In this document: positions 45,935 to 55,032 of the stretch, in pieces
How positions within the stretch are numbered: position 1 is the stretch's first letter
Layout: each line of letters opens with the position of its first letter
Assembly (NCBI GenBank): GCA_950069165.1
Contig: CATMIT010000001.1
Span: forward strand, 18,167 to 82,166
Direction: 5' to 3'
Length of the DNA: 64,000 bases
Source of the DNA: an uncultured Flavobacteriales bacterium
GTDB taxonomy: Bacteria > Bacteroidota > Bacteroidia > Flavobacteriales > BACL11
The notes under the pieces: generated by a model
Told to the model about the DNA's origin: nothing
The model's database searches: none
Seen by the model: the letters and a program-made list of their open reading frames with translations, nothing else
Made by a program: the position numbers and the translations under genes

Positions 45935-47389
45935 ATGAATATCCTTCAAAAAATTATTGCCACTTTAAACAAAGAAGAAAGTAGATTTTACAAGCTTTTT
46001 GCATCTCGAACTAATAGCAATAAAGAACGGAAAGATGTATTACTTTTCGATTATATAAAACGACATAATGAAGATTATGACGAACAATATATCTCCAAAA
46101 AACTTTATAAAGATAATAAAAATGCATTTTATCAGCTGAAGAATCGGCTATTTAAGGATTTGAATAAAAGTATGATGCTGCAGCATCTGCCAAGAGAAAA
46201 AGACATTTACATACTGCAATCAGTATTGCTATCTAGAGTGTATAAAAGAAAAGGAGATGTGGAATTATCCTTTTATTATTTAAAAAAAGCAGAAGGTAAG
46301 GCCCTAGAAATTGAGGCCTTTGAACTGCTTGCCATCATTTATGCAGAAATTATTAAGTTTTCTTACGATATGGTTTCCATTGATGTAGAGGAATATATTG
46401 CCAAGCAAAAAGAAAATAAAACCAAGCTCGACCAAATACAAGAAATTGATCAGATATTGGCAGCCGTAAGTTATAGAATAAAAACAGCACAAAACTTTTC
46501 TGGGAAAAATGAAGCGGTGCTGAATGTATTGGAAAATGCAGTAACTGAATTTGCTAAAAACAAAGATATTCCGAAAAGTCCAAAGTTTCGATTTAAAGTT
46601 TACCTGACTATTAGCAGAATACTATTGCAAAAACACGATTTCCATGCCTTAGAAGAATATTTATTGCACGCTTATCAGGAATTTACTACCGAGAAGATTT
46701 TCAATAAAACAAATCATGAGCACAAATTAATGATGCTTATTTACCTTACCAATTGCCTTTATAAAACACATAAACTAAAAAAATCCTTAGAGTTTGCAGA
46801 GATATTAAGAAAAGGAATGGATGAATATGGTGGGTTTTTACGCGACAAGTTTCTTTTTTACTATTACAATGCCTTAGTAATTAATTATTCGGTTTTGGAT
46901 AAGGTGGAGGCCTTAAAAATACTGGAAGAAGCCCGAAAAAATCCTATTATAAAACAATTGCCGACTTATACTGTCTTTATTTATCTCAATACTGCTCTTG
47001 TTTATTTTGACCAAGGAAAATATCGCATGGCCATCAAAAATTTATCTCGGCTTTTATTGCATGATGATTTTGTAGATATCGGCAAATCCTTTCAACTTAA
47101 AATATATTTGGCTTCCCTTATTATTAGGTACGAGCTTGGGGATTTTGACACTATTGAAAGTAGAATAAAATACATCCACCGAATTTATAAGGCGATTTTA
47201 GTTAATGAAGATTTCAGCAGAGACACTCAACTGATTGATGTCATTTCAAAGCTGATTTATTGCAATAATTTGCATCAGGATAAAAAACTACTTGCTCAAA
47301 TAAATACTCTTGTTGCAGAAATTTCAGACGATACGGCAGATGATGTGGATGTGATAAATTACAACCTCTGGCTGAAATCAAAACTATAG
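45935..47389 (+). CDS. Helical-repeat (TPR-like) cytoplasmic protein of unknown function
   Basis: A 484-residue, almost wholly alpha-helical protein without signal peptide or membrane segment. It begins MNILQKIIATLNKEESRFYKLFASR and contains many paired helices with TPR-like character (LSFYYLKKAEGKALEIEAFELLAIIY; TALVYFDQGKYRMAIKNLSRLL). I do not recognise a named family. It is divergent from the small T9SS protein gene and convergent with the PKD/Kazal protein gene. A scaffold role is plausible for such repeats but not shown. Confidence 0.7.
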   Translation: MNILQKIIATLNKEESRFYKLFASRTNSNKERKDVLLFDYIKRHNEDYDEQYISKKLYKDNKNAFYQLKNRLFKDLNKSMMLQHLPREKDIYILQSVLLSRVYKRKGDVELSFYYLKKAEGKALEIEAFELLAIIYAEIIKFSYDMVSIDVEEYIAKQKENKTKLDQIQEIDQILAAVSYRIKTAQNFSGKNEAVLNVLENAVTEFAKNKDIPKSPKFRFKVYLTISRILLQKHDFHALEEYLLHAYQEFTTEKIFNKTNHEHKLMMLIYLTNCLYKTHKLKKSLEFAEILRKGMDEYGGFLRDKFLFYYYNALVINYSVLDKVEALKILEEARKNPIIKQLPTYTVFIYLNTALVYFDQGKYRMAIKNLSRLLLHDDFVDIGKSFQLKIYLASLIIRYELGDFDTIESRIKYIHRIYKAILVNEDFSRDTQLIDVISKLIYCNNLHQDKKLLAQINTLVAEISDDTADDVDVINYNLWLKSKL

Positions 47390-47399
47390 GTGGGCTCTT

Positions 47400-47424
47400 A
47401 AAAAAAGGGAGCGTTTCCACTCCC
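47400..47424 (-). terminator. Terminator of the PKD/Kazal protein gene
   Basis: On the minus strand GGGAGT pairs with GCTCCC around a six-base loop (47424-47407), followed by a run of seven T's. It lies 27 bases past the stop codon at 47451. Confidence 0.8.
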
Positions 47425-47450
47425 ATTTTCACCTTAACCAAATCATAGAC

Positions 47451-50400
47451 TTACCTTGTGATAATCACCCTTTTATGTAATTTGCTATTGTTTACGACAA
47501 ACTCAATAGTATATACCCCATTAGGCAAATGAGATACATCTGTGATTAGTTTTAATTGCCCGCCAAAAGTAGAAACTTTTTGTTGGCTTAGCTTTTGCCC
47601 CATCATATTGATGAAGTTTATTTGTATTGTTCCACTTTCAGTAATTTGCATATCAATGGCTAATTTATCATTTGCCGGATTCGGATAAATAATAACCTCT
47701 TTTATAAAGTCATGCGCAATAATTCCGGTTGGTGGAGGGCTAGGGTACGCAATAATAGTGTCACAATAAGTGCTTGAACAAGTATTACCTCCGATCAAGA
47801 TAGTAATAGTTAAGCATGCATAATAAGTTCCTGAAGTATCATATTCATATACTGGAAATTGTGAACTGCTTGAGGTATTTTGATGATAAGTACCGGCTCC
47901 AAAATCTCCCATATCCCAACTCCAAGTGGAAATCATCCCTATTGGCATTGACAAGTCAATAAAGTAGAAAATATTACCAAGACCTACAAATGTGGTGCCA
48001 TTAGGATTATTAATTACAATTGAATCTCTATAATAAGTAAAGTCAGCATGACAAGGAATAGGGCCAGAGGTTACCGTTACTGAATCACAAATAGTATCTG
48101 TACAAATAATAGTCCCACTTGAATCTGCCACCCATATAGTCAAACATGCATAATACATCCCTGATGAAGGATATGTGTGTGTAGTTGAAGTCCCTATATT
48201 ATAATCAATTGTACCATCTCCATAATCCAAATCAAACTCAATAATATGTCCTGGAGGAGGCATCATAGGCATAGAAGTATTGGTAAACTGTGCCGTATTG
48301 TTACCCAAATCGGTATAATAAAAATTCGCATGGCAATTGTTCATGTTTTGCAAATAAATACTATCGCAATAAGTACTTGTGCACATATTTCCGTTAGGGC
48401 TGATAGTAGTAATTGTTAGGCACACCAAGTAAAATCCGGAGGAAACATTTTGATAAGTATGCACAGGGTTTTGCAAAACAGAAGTGGTCCCATCTCCAAA
48501 ATCCCATAACCAAGAAGTTGGGTTAGGGGAGGAATAGTCGTAAAACTCAAAAGTATTTGGAACAAATGCTGGACTAAAATAGAACATAGCATGACAAGGT
48601 TGTGGATTTGTGTATTCACAAATTACCGTATCACAACCAGTAGTAACATCTATTACATGCACGCACCATTGAGGATAATATTGTGTGTGTTGAGTAGTAG
48701 CTCCATTTGTCCACTGGTATGCATAATTGCTATCCCATGTTGCTTCCATTAGCATTGTTGTAGAATCTAACATAACCGAAACGCCCATTAACGTACATGG
48801 CTGAGTTGCTCCTATTGAAACAAAAATAGTATGGCATTCCGTATCATGACAATTAGTTATTGTATCAGTAATAGTTAAACAGACTGTATAATAGCCCGAA
48901 CTTGCATACAAATGAATAGGGTTTTCATCTGTTGAAGTAGAGCCGTCCCCAAAATCCCAGAAATAAGTAGTGGAAGATGTTGTCCCAAATGAAAAATTAA
49001 AAAAGTGTGTGCTGTCTGATGCATTTACTTGTGTGCTTTGGAAAGAGGCATGGCATGGCATACCAGCACCACCAAGCCAAACACTATCGCAAAAAGTAGA
49101 GGTACACACAACCCCATTAGGAGATGCTTGTGAAGTAATGGTTAAACATACATAATAAGTCCCTGTACCATTATAAGTATGCTGAGGATTTTGCAAAGTA
49201 GAAGTAGAATTATCTCCAAAATCCCAAAGCCAAGAATTAATTGTTCCCATTGGAGTGGATAAATCATAAAACCAAACTCCATTTGGATTGGAAGAATCAG
49301 GGTGTGCTATAAAATGTGCTTGGCAAGGAGGTGGAGGGTTAGTTCCGCAAGGACCTTGCGTCCAAGAGGTAACCCCTCCATAATTTATGGCATAACAATC
49401 ATTCATATAAGTTACGCTATCACATCCACAAACCGGCAAGTAAACTTGCGGACAAAATGCATTAAGATTAATAAGGGATGAATCCGTACAGCTTTGTGAT
49501 GTAAAGGAAGAATCACAAATAGTGGTATCACATCCAGTCACAGTATCAATAATTTGCACACACCAATTCTGATAAAAAGCCGACCAACTTCCATTCATTC
49601 CATTACTCCAAATGTAAGTAAGTGCATAAGGAGGCATGGTCATTGCTCCTGCTTGCAAACCATTTGAAGTTAGATTTACATAAGCACCAAAAAGGGTGCA
49701 AGGCATATTGATTCCTTCACAAATAGTGGTATCGCAACCATTCAAATCTACAACATATACGCACCAATTAGGATAATATTGAGTGTGGTGTGTAGTGTCT
49801 CCATTAGTCCATAGGTATGTGAAATTTGAAGAGTTTTGATTCACTTCCAACACATTGGTATTGCTGTCAAGGTCCACTGTTAAGTTAGGAATAGCGCATG
49901 GCCAAAGCACATTAGAAGTATCACAAATGGTAGTGTCGCAACCGTTAGCATCTACAATATACAAGCACCAGCCAGGAGTGTAATAAAAAGGAGGTCCTAC
50001 AAATCCACCATTAAATATAAAGGTGTAAGGGGGTGTTCCGGCATTAACCACTGGGGTTAGCAAATTTGTAATAGAATCATAAGTAACAGTAGCCGATAAT
50101 GTGCAAGGTGTTGAACTGGCACAATACACAAAATTTGAAATAATTGTAGTAATCTGTGGCGACCAAAAATGAGAATTGGTAAGCACTAATCCATTGCAAT
50201 CTGCAATGCTAACCGTTAAAGCGCCTTGCATATTTAAAACCGTTAACAAGGCTAGATAATCACCAAGCGAATCGGTATATGTAAAGGTTGATAAGACGGG
50301 AGTATTTCCTGTGATGGTAACTATATGGTTAACAATAGGTGATCCATTTACATCTGAAACATTCCCTTGGATGGTTAATACATTTTGTGCGCTTGCACTT

Positions 50401-50465
50401 CTTGCCAATATCATTACGATTGCTATTAGCAAAAATAAAATGTTTTTTAGTGTTCGTGTTTTCAT
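47451..50465 (-). CDS. Large secreted PKD-domain protein with Kazal-like domain and T9SS type A CTD
   Basis: A 1004-residue exported protein (signal ending ARSASAQ). The N-terminal third holds Cys-rich repeats with a recurring CVYVVDLNGCDTTIC pattern. A Kazal-type protease-inhibitor-like module lies at about 323-375 (VYLPVCGCDSVTYMNDCYA...GPCG). About five PKD domains follow from ~385 to ~895, each with a WLWDFGDGTTS-like core. The C-terminal ~80 residues are a type A T9SS sorting domain (VIIYPNPANDKLAI...KRVIITR). It is probably a surface or secreted adhesin/inhibitor; substrates and partners are unknown. Two related small T9SS proteins flank it. Confidence 0.87.
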   Translation of the reverse strand: MKTRTLKNILFLLIAIVMILARSASAQNVLTIQGNVSDVNGSPIVNHIVTITGNTPVLSTFTYTDSLGDYLALLTVLNMQGALTVSIADCNGLVLTNSHFWSPQITTIISNFVYCASSTPCTLSATVTYDSITNLLTPVVNAGTPPYTFIFNGGFVGPPFYYTPGWCLYIVDANGCDTTICDTSNVLWPCAIPNLTVDLDSNTNVLEVNQNSSNFTYLWTNGDTTHHTQYYPNWCVYVVDLNGCDTTICEGINMPCTLFGAYVNLTSNGLQAGAMTMPPYALTYIWSNGMNGSWSAFYQNWCVQIIDTVTGCDTTICDSSFTSQSCTDSSLINLNAFCPQVYLPVCGCDSVTYMNDCYAINYGGVTSWTQGPCGTNPPPPCQAHFIAHPDSSNPNGVWFYDLSTPMGTINSWLWDFGDNSTSTLQNPQHTYNGTGTYYVCLTITSQASPNGVVCTSTFCDSVWLGGAGMPCHASFQSTQVNASDSTHFFNFSFGTTSSTTYFWDFGDGSTSTDENPIHLYASSGYYTVCLTITDTITNCHDTECHTIFVSIGATQPCTLMGVSVMLDSTTMLMEATWDSNYAYQWTNGATTQHTQYYPQWCVHVIDVTTGCDTVICEYTNPQPCHAMFYFSPAFVPNTFEFYDYSSPNPTSWLWDFGDGTTSVLQNPVHTYQNVSSGFYLVCLTITTISPNGNMCTSTYCDSIYLQNMNNCHANFYYTDLGNNTAQFTNTSMPMMPPPGHIIEFDLDYGDGTIDYNIGTSTTHTYPSSGMYYACLTIWVADSSGTIICTDTICDSVTVTSGPIPCHADFTYYRDSIVINNPNGTTFVGLGNIFYFIDLSMPIGMISTWSWDMGDFGAGTYHQNTSSSSQFPVYEYDTSGTYYACLTITILIGGNTCSSTYCDTIIAYPSPPPTGIIAHDFIKEVIIYPNPANDKLAIDMQITESGTIQINFINMMGQKLSQQKVSTFGGQLKLITDVSHLPNGVYTIEFVVNNSKLHKRVIITR

Positions 50466-50478
50466 AATTTCTATCTTT

Positions 50479-51171
50479 TTAATGAATAATTATTTTTTGT
50501 AAATATTTTTTATCCTTTGTACTTATTTCTATAAAATAAATGCCTTTTGGGATTTCCTTTTTTTGAAAAACTACATATTGCTGATTCCTAATTTTTATAT
50601 CTCTTATTACTTTTCCTGAGATATCTAACATTCTAAAATTTTCTATTTGTGAAAAATCAGCCGTTTTTATAGTTGCCCTATCAACTATTGGATTTGGATA
50701 AATTAAAAGGGATTCATTGCTAATTCTTTCCTCAACAGAGGATGTGTTACTAACAAAAAGATTTCCTGTAAAAATTTCATAAGAAAAAGGAGTTGTTGGC
50801 GAAACGAAAGATGGCCAAATAACAACAATATTATCGCCAAGCATATAGCTTTGGGGGGATAAATAATCCCAGCTAACTATAAAAAGACTATCGTTTGGAG
50901 AAAGAAAATTGCTAGTTAATCCATACGATCCTAAGTATGCAGTTGTATTGCTAATGTTACTACTATCGGTAATTAAAAGGTTAATATCAATTGGGTCTAT
51001 TAAAGTGTCAGGACCATCATTTACAATCCAAAAAGCGAATGAAAGAAAATCGCCAAATTTAACAGTATCTTCATACTGTATGCCTGGGGCTCCAAAACCC
51101 AAATGAATTTGTGCACTTGAAGTTGAGCTAATGCCCAAAACAAATAATAGGATAATGGCAATTCTTTTCAT
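50479..51171 (-). CDS. Secreted protein with type A T9SS domain (paralogue of 45140-45847)
   Basis: A 230-residue exported protein with signal peptide MKRIAIILLFVLGISSTSSAQ. The central domain shares DTVKFGDFLSFAFWIVNDGPDTL and YMLGDNIVVIWP with the protein at 45140-45847. A type A T9SS sorting domain closes it (LLIYPNPIVDRATI...LQKIIIH). It lies 13 bases upstream of the PKD/Kazal gene on the same strand, so the two are probably co-expressed. No known family for the central domain. Confidence 0.75.
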   Translation of the reverse strand: MKRIAIILLFVLGISSTSSAQIHLGFGAPGIQYEDTVKFGDFLSFAFWIVNDGPDTLIDPIDINLLITDSSNISNTTAYLGSYGLTSNFLSPNDSLFIVSWDYLSPQSYMLGDNIVVIWPSFVSPTTPFSYEIFTGNLFVSNTSSVEERISNESLLIYPNPIVDRATIKTADFSQIENFRMLDISGKVIRDIKIRNQQYVVFQKKEIPKGIYFIEISTKDKKYLQKIIIH

Positions 51172-51341
51172 TTCATTTTTAATTATAGTGCAAATTTGAG
51201 GTCAAAATTACCAAAAAAAAAGAAAGTAGTATTGAAATCTTACTTATTCATTTTCTTTGGCCTATCAGGATTCTTTTTGCTTTTATCTCGATATTTAATC
51301 AGGAAATGGTGTTTTTAATCTTATGCTAAATTATTATGCAT

Positions 51342-52397
51342 TCAGCCCATTTTTGTAGCATCCCAACCTTGTGCAGTTAAGGGGTGTAAACTCCCATCTT
51401 TCGCAATAAAATTATTTCCTTCTGATTTGTCCGTAATATGACCTATAATGCTAAAGTCAACATCCGCTTTCAGCTTTTCATATTCCTTCTGCTTTATGGT
51501 AAGTAATAATTCATAATCCTCTCCTCCATTCAATGCACATAAAACAGGGTTCAAATTCAACTCTTCCCCTAAATTTATTGCCGTTATATCTAAGGGAATT
51601 TTATCCTCATAAATTTGCAACCCAATAGCAGACGATTTTGAAAGGTGTAATGCTTCTGAGGATAGTCCATCAGAAATATCAATCATGGAGGTAGGAATTA
51701 TTTTTAATTCTTTTAACTTTTTGACAATGTCGATTCTTGCTTCTGGCTTTAATTGTCTTTGCAAAACATAATCGTTCCCTCCTAAATCAGGTTGCATTTT
51801 AGGATTTGCTATATATATTTCTTTTTCTCTTTTCAAAAGTTGTAACCCTAAATAGGCTGCTCCTAAATCGCCAGTAGCCACTATCAAATCATTTACTTTT
51901 GCACCAGATCTATAAGTGATTTTATCTTTTTCAACCTCTCCCAAAGCAGTAACGCTTATCATTAATCCGGATATTGAGGTGGTGGTATCGCCACCCACTA
52001 AATCTACCCCATAATGCTTACAGGCCAAATTCATTCCTTTATATAATTCTTCTAATGCTTCAACAGAAAAACGATTAGAAAGCGCCAATCCAACCGTAAT
52101 TTGTTTTGCCTCACCATTCATGGCGCATATATCTGAAACATTCACTGCTACCGCTTTATAGCCCAAATGTTTCAGTGGAGTATAAGCCAAATCAAAATGA
52201 ACGCCTTCTACTAGTAAATCAGTGCTTATTAGCTGATACTTATCCCCTATATCAATAACAGCCGCATCATCTCCAACCCCTTTTACTGTGCTTTTATTTT
52301 TAATTTTTATACCCTTAGTTAAATGGTCAATCAATGCAAACTCTCCCAATGCTGAAATTGGGGTAGTATTTACTGCTTTTTCTTCAAATAAACTCAT
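51342..52397 (-). CDS. thiL: Thiamine-monophosphate kinase
   Basis: A 351-residue ThiL of the PurM/SelD/ThiL fold, phosphorylating thiamine monophosphate to the active diphosphate. Motifs include GVGDDAAVID near residue 40, STDLLVEGVHFDL, VNVSDICAMNGE, GDTTTS, and MIDISDGLSSE. ATP and Mg bind through the repeated Asp residues. The start ATG is only four bases from a TATCTTTG -7 element. It diverges from the SUF operon. Confidence 0.94.
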   Translation of the reverse strand: MSLFEEKAVNTTPISALGEFALIDHLTKGIKIKNKSTVKGVGDDAAVIDIGDKYQLISTDLLVEGVHFDLAYTPLKHLGYKAVAVNVSDICAMNGEAKQITVGLALSNRFSVEALEELYKGMNLACKHYGVDLVGGDTTTSISGLMISVTALGEVEKDKITYRSGAKVNDLIVATGDLGAAYLGLQLLKREKEIYIANPKMQPDLGGNDYVLQRQLKPEARIDIVKKLKELKIIPTSMIDISDGLSSEALHLSKSSAIGLQIYEDKIPLDITAINLGEELNLNPVLCALNGGEDYELLLTIKQKEYEKLKADVDFSIIGHITDKSEGNNFIAKDGSLHPLTAQGWDATKMG

Positions 52398-52401
52398 GCG
52401 C

Positions 52402-52439
52402 CAAAGATATGTATTATGTTATAAGTTATTGTATCTTTG
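52402..52439. promoter_or_regulatory. Divergent -7 elements of thiL and the SUF operon
   Basis: CAAAGATA (52402-52409, read as TATCTTTG on the minus strand) and TATCTTTG (52432-52439, plus strand) form an inverted pair 22 bases apart. The first drives thiL, whose ATG follows after four bases; the second lies 27 bases before the ATG of the A-type carrier gene. No good -33 TTTG is present for either. Confidence 0.5.
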
Positions 52440-52466
52440 CATTCATTTAGATTAAATAAAAATAAG

Positions 52467-52790
52467 ATGATAAATATCAGTGATTCAGCAAGAGATAGAT
52501 TACTCCACTTACTAGATAAGAAAGAGAAGGAAAATGCCTATGTTCGAGTGGGTGTAGAAAGTGGTGGATGTTCGGGTTTGAGTTACAAATTGGACTTTGA
52601 TGACACTAAAAATGAAGATGATGAACTTATTGAAGATAACAAAATTCGGCTTTTAGTAAATAAAAAGAGTTTTTTATACCTTGTTGGGACTACATTAGAA
52701 TTTTCTGACGGACTCAATGGCAAAGGATTTGTTTTTAATAATCCGAACGCAAGCAGAACTTGCGGCTGTGGAGAAAGTTTTTCCCTTTAA
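52467..52790 (+). CDS. sufA: A-type Fe-S carrier (HesB/IscA/SufA-like)
   Basis: A 107-residue A-type iron-sulfur carrier. The three ligand cysteines are in GGCSGLSYKL and SRTCGCGESF at the C-terminus. The start is ATG at 52467 (MINISDSARDRLLHLL); an apparent earlier TTG start lies inside the -7 promoter element and cannot be used. It heads the SUF operon, 12 bases before sufB, and would receive clusters from SufBCD and hand them to apoproteins. IscA or SufA naming is by context. Confidence 0.9.
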   Translation: MINISDSARDRLLHLLDKKEKENAYVRVGVESGGCSGLSYKLDFDDTKNEDDELIEDNKIRLLVNKKSFLYLVGTTLEFSDGLNGKGFVFNNPNASRTCGCGESFSL

Positions 52791-52802
52791 AAATTTAAGC
52801 AA

Positions 52803-54260
52803 ATGAGCGCAAAGCAAAAGCAAACGGAAGAGGAGTTGCTAAATGAAGTAACTTCTTCTGAATATAAATACGGATTTACAACTGACATTGAATCGGACAC
52901 TATCCCAAAGGGCCTCAGTGAAGAGGTGGTGCGTATTATTTCTGCAAAGAAAAATGAGCCAGAGTGGATGTTGGATTATCGATTGAAAGCCTACAAAGCA
53001 TGGCTAGAAATGGAGGAGCCAGAGTGGGCTAATATCAAGTATACCAAACCAAATTATCAAGAAATAATTTATTATTCTGCCCCAAAACAAAAACCTGTTT
53101 TGGATAGTTTGGATGATTTGGATCCGGAAATGAAAAAGATGTTTGATAAACTCGGCATTTCCATTGATGAGCAAAACAAATTGGCTAATGTGGCGGTGGA
53201 TATCGTCATGGATTCTGTTTCGGTGGCCACCTCTTTCAAAGAAACGTTAGCCGAAAAAGGGATTATTTTCTGCCCTATTTCTGATGCCATACAAGAGCAT
53301 CCAGAACTAGTTAAAAAATATTTAGGTACTGTGGTCCCTGCTAGAGATAATTTTTTCTCAGCACTGAATTCTGCTGTGTTTTCAGATGGTTCATTTTGCT
53401 ACATCCCAAAAGGGGTAAAATGCCCAATGGAACTTTCTACTTATTTCAGAATAAATGAAGCGGGAACAGGGCAGTTTGAAAGAACATTATTAATTGCAGA
53501 TGAAGGTAGTCAAGTAAGTTATTTAGAAGGCTGTACTGCCCCTATGCGAGATGAAAACCAATTGCATGCTGCAGTAGTAGAATTAATTGCTATGGATGAT
53601 GCAGATATAAAGTATTCAACCGTACAAAATTGGTACCCAGGAAATGCTGAAGGAGTTGGTGGAGTCTTTAATTTTGTAACCAAAAGAGGAATTTGTTATA
53701 AAAATGCGAAAATTTCTTGGACACAAGTAGAAACAGGTTCTGCTATAACTTGGAAGTACCCTTCTTGTATCTTAAAAGGAGATAATTCCATTGGAGAATT
53801 TTTCTCAGTGGCAGTAACCAATAATTTCCAGCAAGCAGATACAGGAACCAAAATGATTCATTTAGGGAAAAACACCAAAAGCACCATTATTGCCAAAGGA
53901 ATATCAGCAGGGAATAGTAATGGAAATTACAGAGGGTTGGTGCGAATTACAAAAGGGGCAACAAACTCTCGTAATTTCTCTCAGTGCGATTCCTTACTGA
54001 TGGGTGATAAGTGTGGCTCGCACACTTTCCCCTATATTGAAGTAAAAAATAATTCTTCCAAAGTAGAGCATGAAGCAACTACTTCAAAAATTGGAGAAGA
54101 CCAAATTTTCTATTGTAACCAAAGAGGGATTGGGACAGAAGAAGCAATTGCACTTATAGTAAATGGCTATTGCAAGGATGTGTTAAGCCAGTTGCCCATG
54201 GAGTTTGCGGTAGAAGCAAAAAAATTATTAGAAATCAGCTTGGAAGGATCAGTGGGCTAA
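52803..54260 (+). CDS. sufB: Fe-S cluster scaffold subunit SufB
   Basis: A 485-residue SufB, the scaffold subunit of the SufBC2D complex on which [4Fe-4S] clusters form. The beta-helix core shows [38 protein letters not shown], and [20 protein letters not shown]. The cluster-assembly Cys and Glu residues lie in the C-terminal region ([21 protein letters not shown]...[15 protein letters not shown]). Length is normal. It is 12 bases after the carrier gene and 10 before sufC. Confidence 0.97.
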   Translation: MSAKQKQTEEELLNEVTSSEYKYGFTTDIESDTIPKGLSEEVVRIISAKKNEPEWMLDYRLKAYKAWLEMEEPEWANIKYTKPNYQEIIYYSAPKQKPVLDSLDDLDPEMKKMFDKLGISIDEQNKLANVAVDIVMDSVSVATSFKETLAEKGIIFCPISDAIQEHPELVKKYLGTVVPARDNFFSALNSAVFSDGSFCYIPKGVKCPMELSTYFRINEAGTGQFERTLLIADEGSQVSYLEGCTAPMRDENQLHAAVVELIAMDDADIKYSTVQNWYPGNAEGVGGVFNFVTKRGICYKNAKISWTQVETGSAITWKYPSCILKGDNSIGEFFSVAVTNNFQQADTGTKMIHLGKNTKSTIIAKGISAGNSNGNYRGLVRITKGATNSRNFSQCDSLLMGDKCGSHTFPYIEVKNNSSKVEHEATTSKIGEDQIFYCNQRGIGTEEAIALIVNGYCKDVLSQLPMEFAVEAKKLLEISLEGSVG

Positions 54261-54270
54261 AAAAAAGAAA

Positions 54271-55032
54271 ATGATAAGCATAAAAAATTTAAAAGCAGGG
54301 ATTGAGGATAATCTTATCCTTAAAGGGATTAACTTAGAAGTAAAAGCAGGAGAAGTGCATGCAATCATGGGGCCAAACGGTTCTGGGAAAAGCACTCTTG
54401 CTTGCGTAATTGCAGGGAAAGAAGATTATCAGGTGCAGGAAGGTACAATTGATTTTGAAGGGGAAGATTTATTGGAACTTTCTCCGGAAGAAAGAGCACA
54501 TATTGGTGTGTTTCTTTCTTTTCAATATCCAGTAGAAATACCTGGGATATCGGTTTCTAATTTCATAAAAACATCTATAAACGAAAGAAGAAAAGCAAAA
54601 GAATTAGATCCAATTCCTGCCCCAGAACTTTTAAAAATGATGCGTGAAAAAATGGAACTATTAAACATCAAAAAAGGATATTTATCTCGCAATATGAATG
54701 AAGGGTTTTCTGGTGGAGAGAAAAAAAGAAATGAGATTTTTCAGATGGCTATGTTGGAGCCAAAATTAGCCATATTGGATGAAACTGATTCTGGACTGGA
54801 TATTGACACCCTCAGAATTGTAGCTAATGGAGTGAACAAAATAAAAACAAAAGACAATGCAATCATAGTCATTACCCACTACCAAAGGCTGTTGGATTAT
54901 ATTGTGCCTGATTTTGTGCATGTATTACATAATGGAAGAATCATCAAATCAGGAAGCAAAGAATTAGCACATGAATTGGAAGAAAAAGGATATGATTGGA
55001 TAACTAAAGAAGCGGACAAAAAGTGGGCTTAA
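54271..55032 (+). CDS. sufC: Fe-S assembly ATPase SufC
   Basis: A 253-residue ABC-type ATPase that energises SufBCD. The Walker A is GPNGSGKSTLACVIAG; the signature is FSGGEKKRNEIFQMAML; the Walker B is KLAILDETDSGLDID, and the switch His is in VITHYQRL. The SufC-specific ENEGFSGGEKKRNE-like region (here NEGFSGGEKKR) confirms the subfamily. It is a soluble, non-transporter ABC protein. Its stop overlaps the GTG start of sufD by ten bases. Confidence 0.97.
   Translation: MISIKNLKAGIEDNLILKGINLEVKAGEVHAIMGPNGSGKSTLACVIAGKEDYQVQEGTIDFEGEDLLELSPEERAHIGVFLSFQYPVEIPGISVSNFIKTSINERRKAKELDPIPAPELLKMMREKMELLNIKKGYLSRNMNEGFSGGEKKRNEIFQMAMLEPKLAILDETDSGLDIDTLRIVANGVNKIKTKDNAIIVITHYQRLLDYIVPDFVHVLHNGRIIKSGSKELAHELEEKGYDWITKEADKKWA

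Noticed and set aside
52437..52466. A TTG start adding ten residues to the A-type Fe-S carrier
   Set aside because: The TTG lies inside the TATCTTTG -7 element, so it would not be transcribed; the family N-terminus begins at the ATG at 52467.
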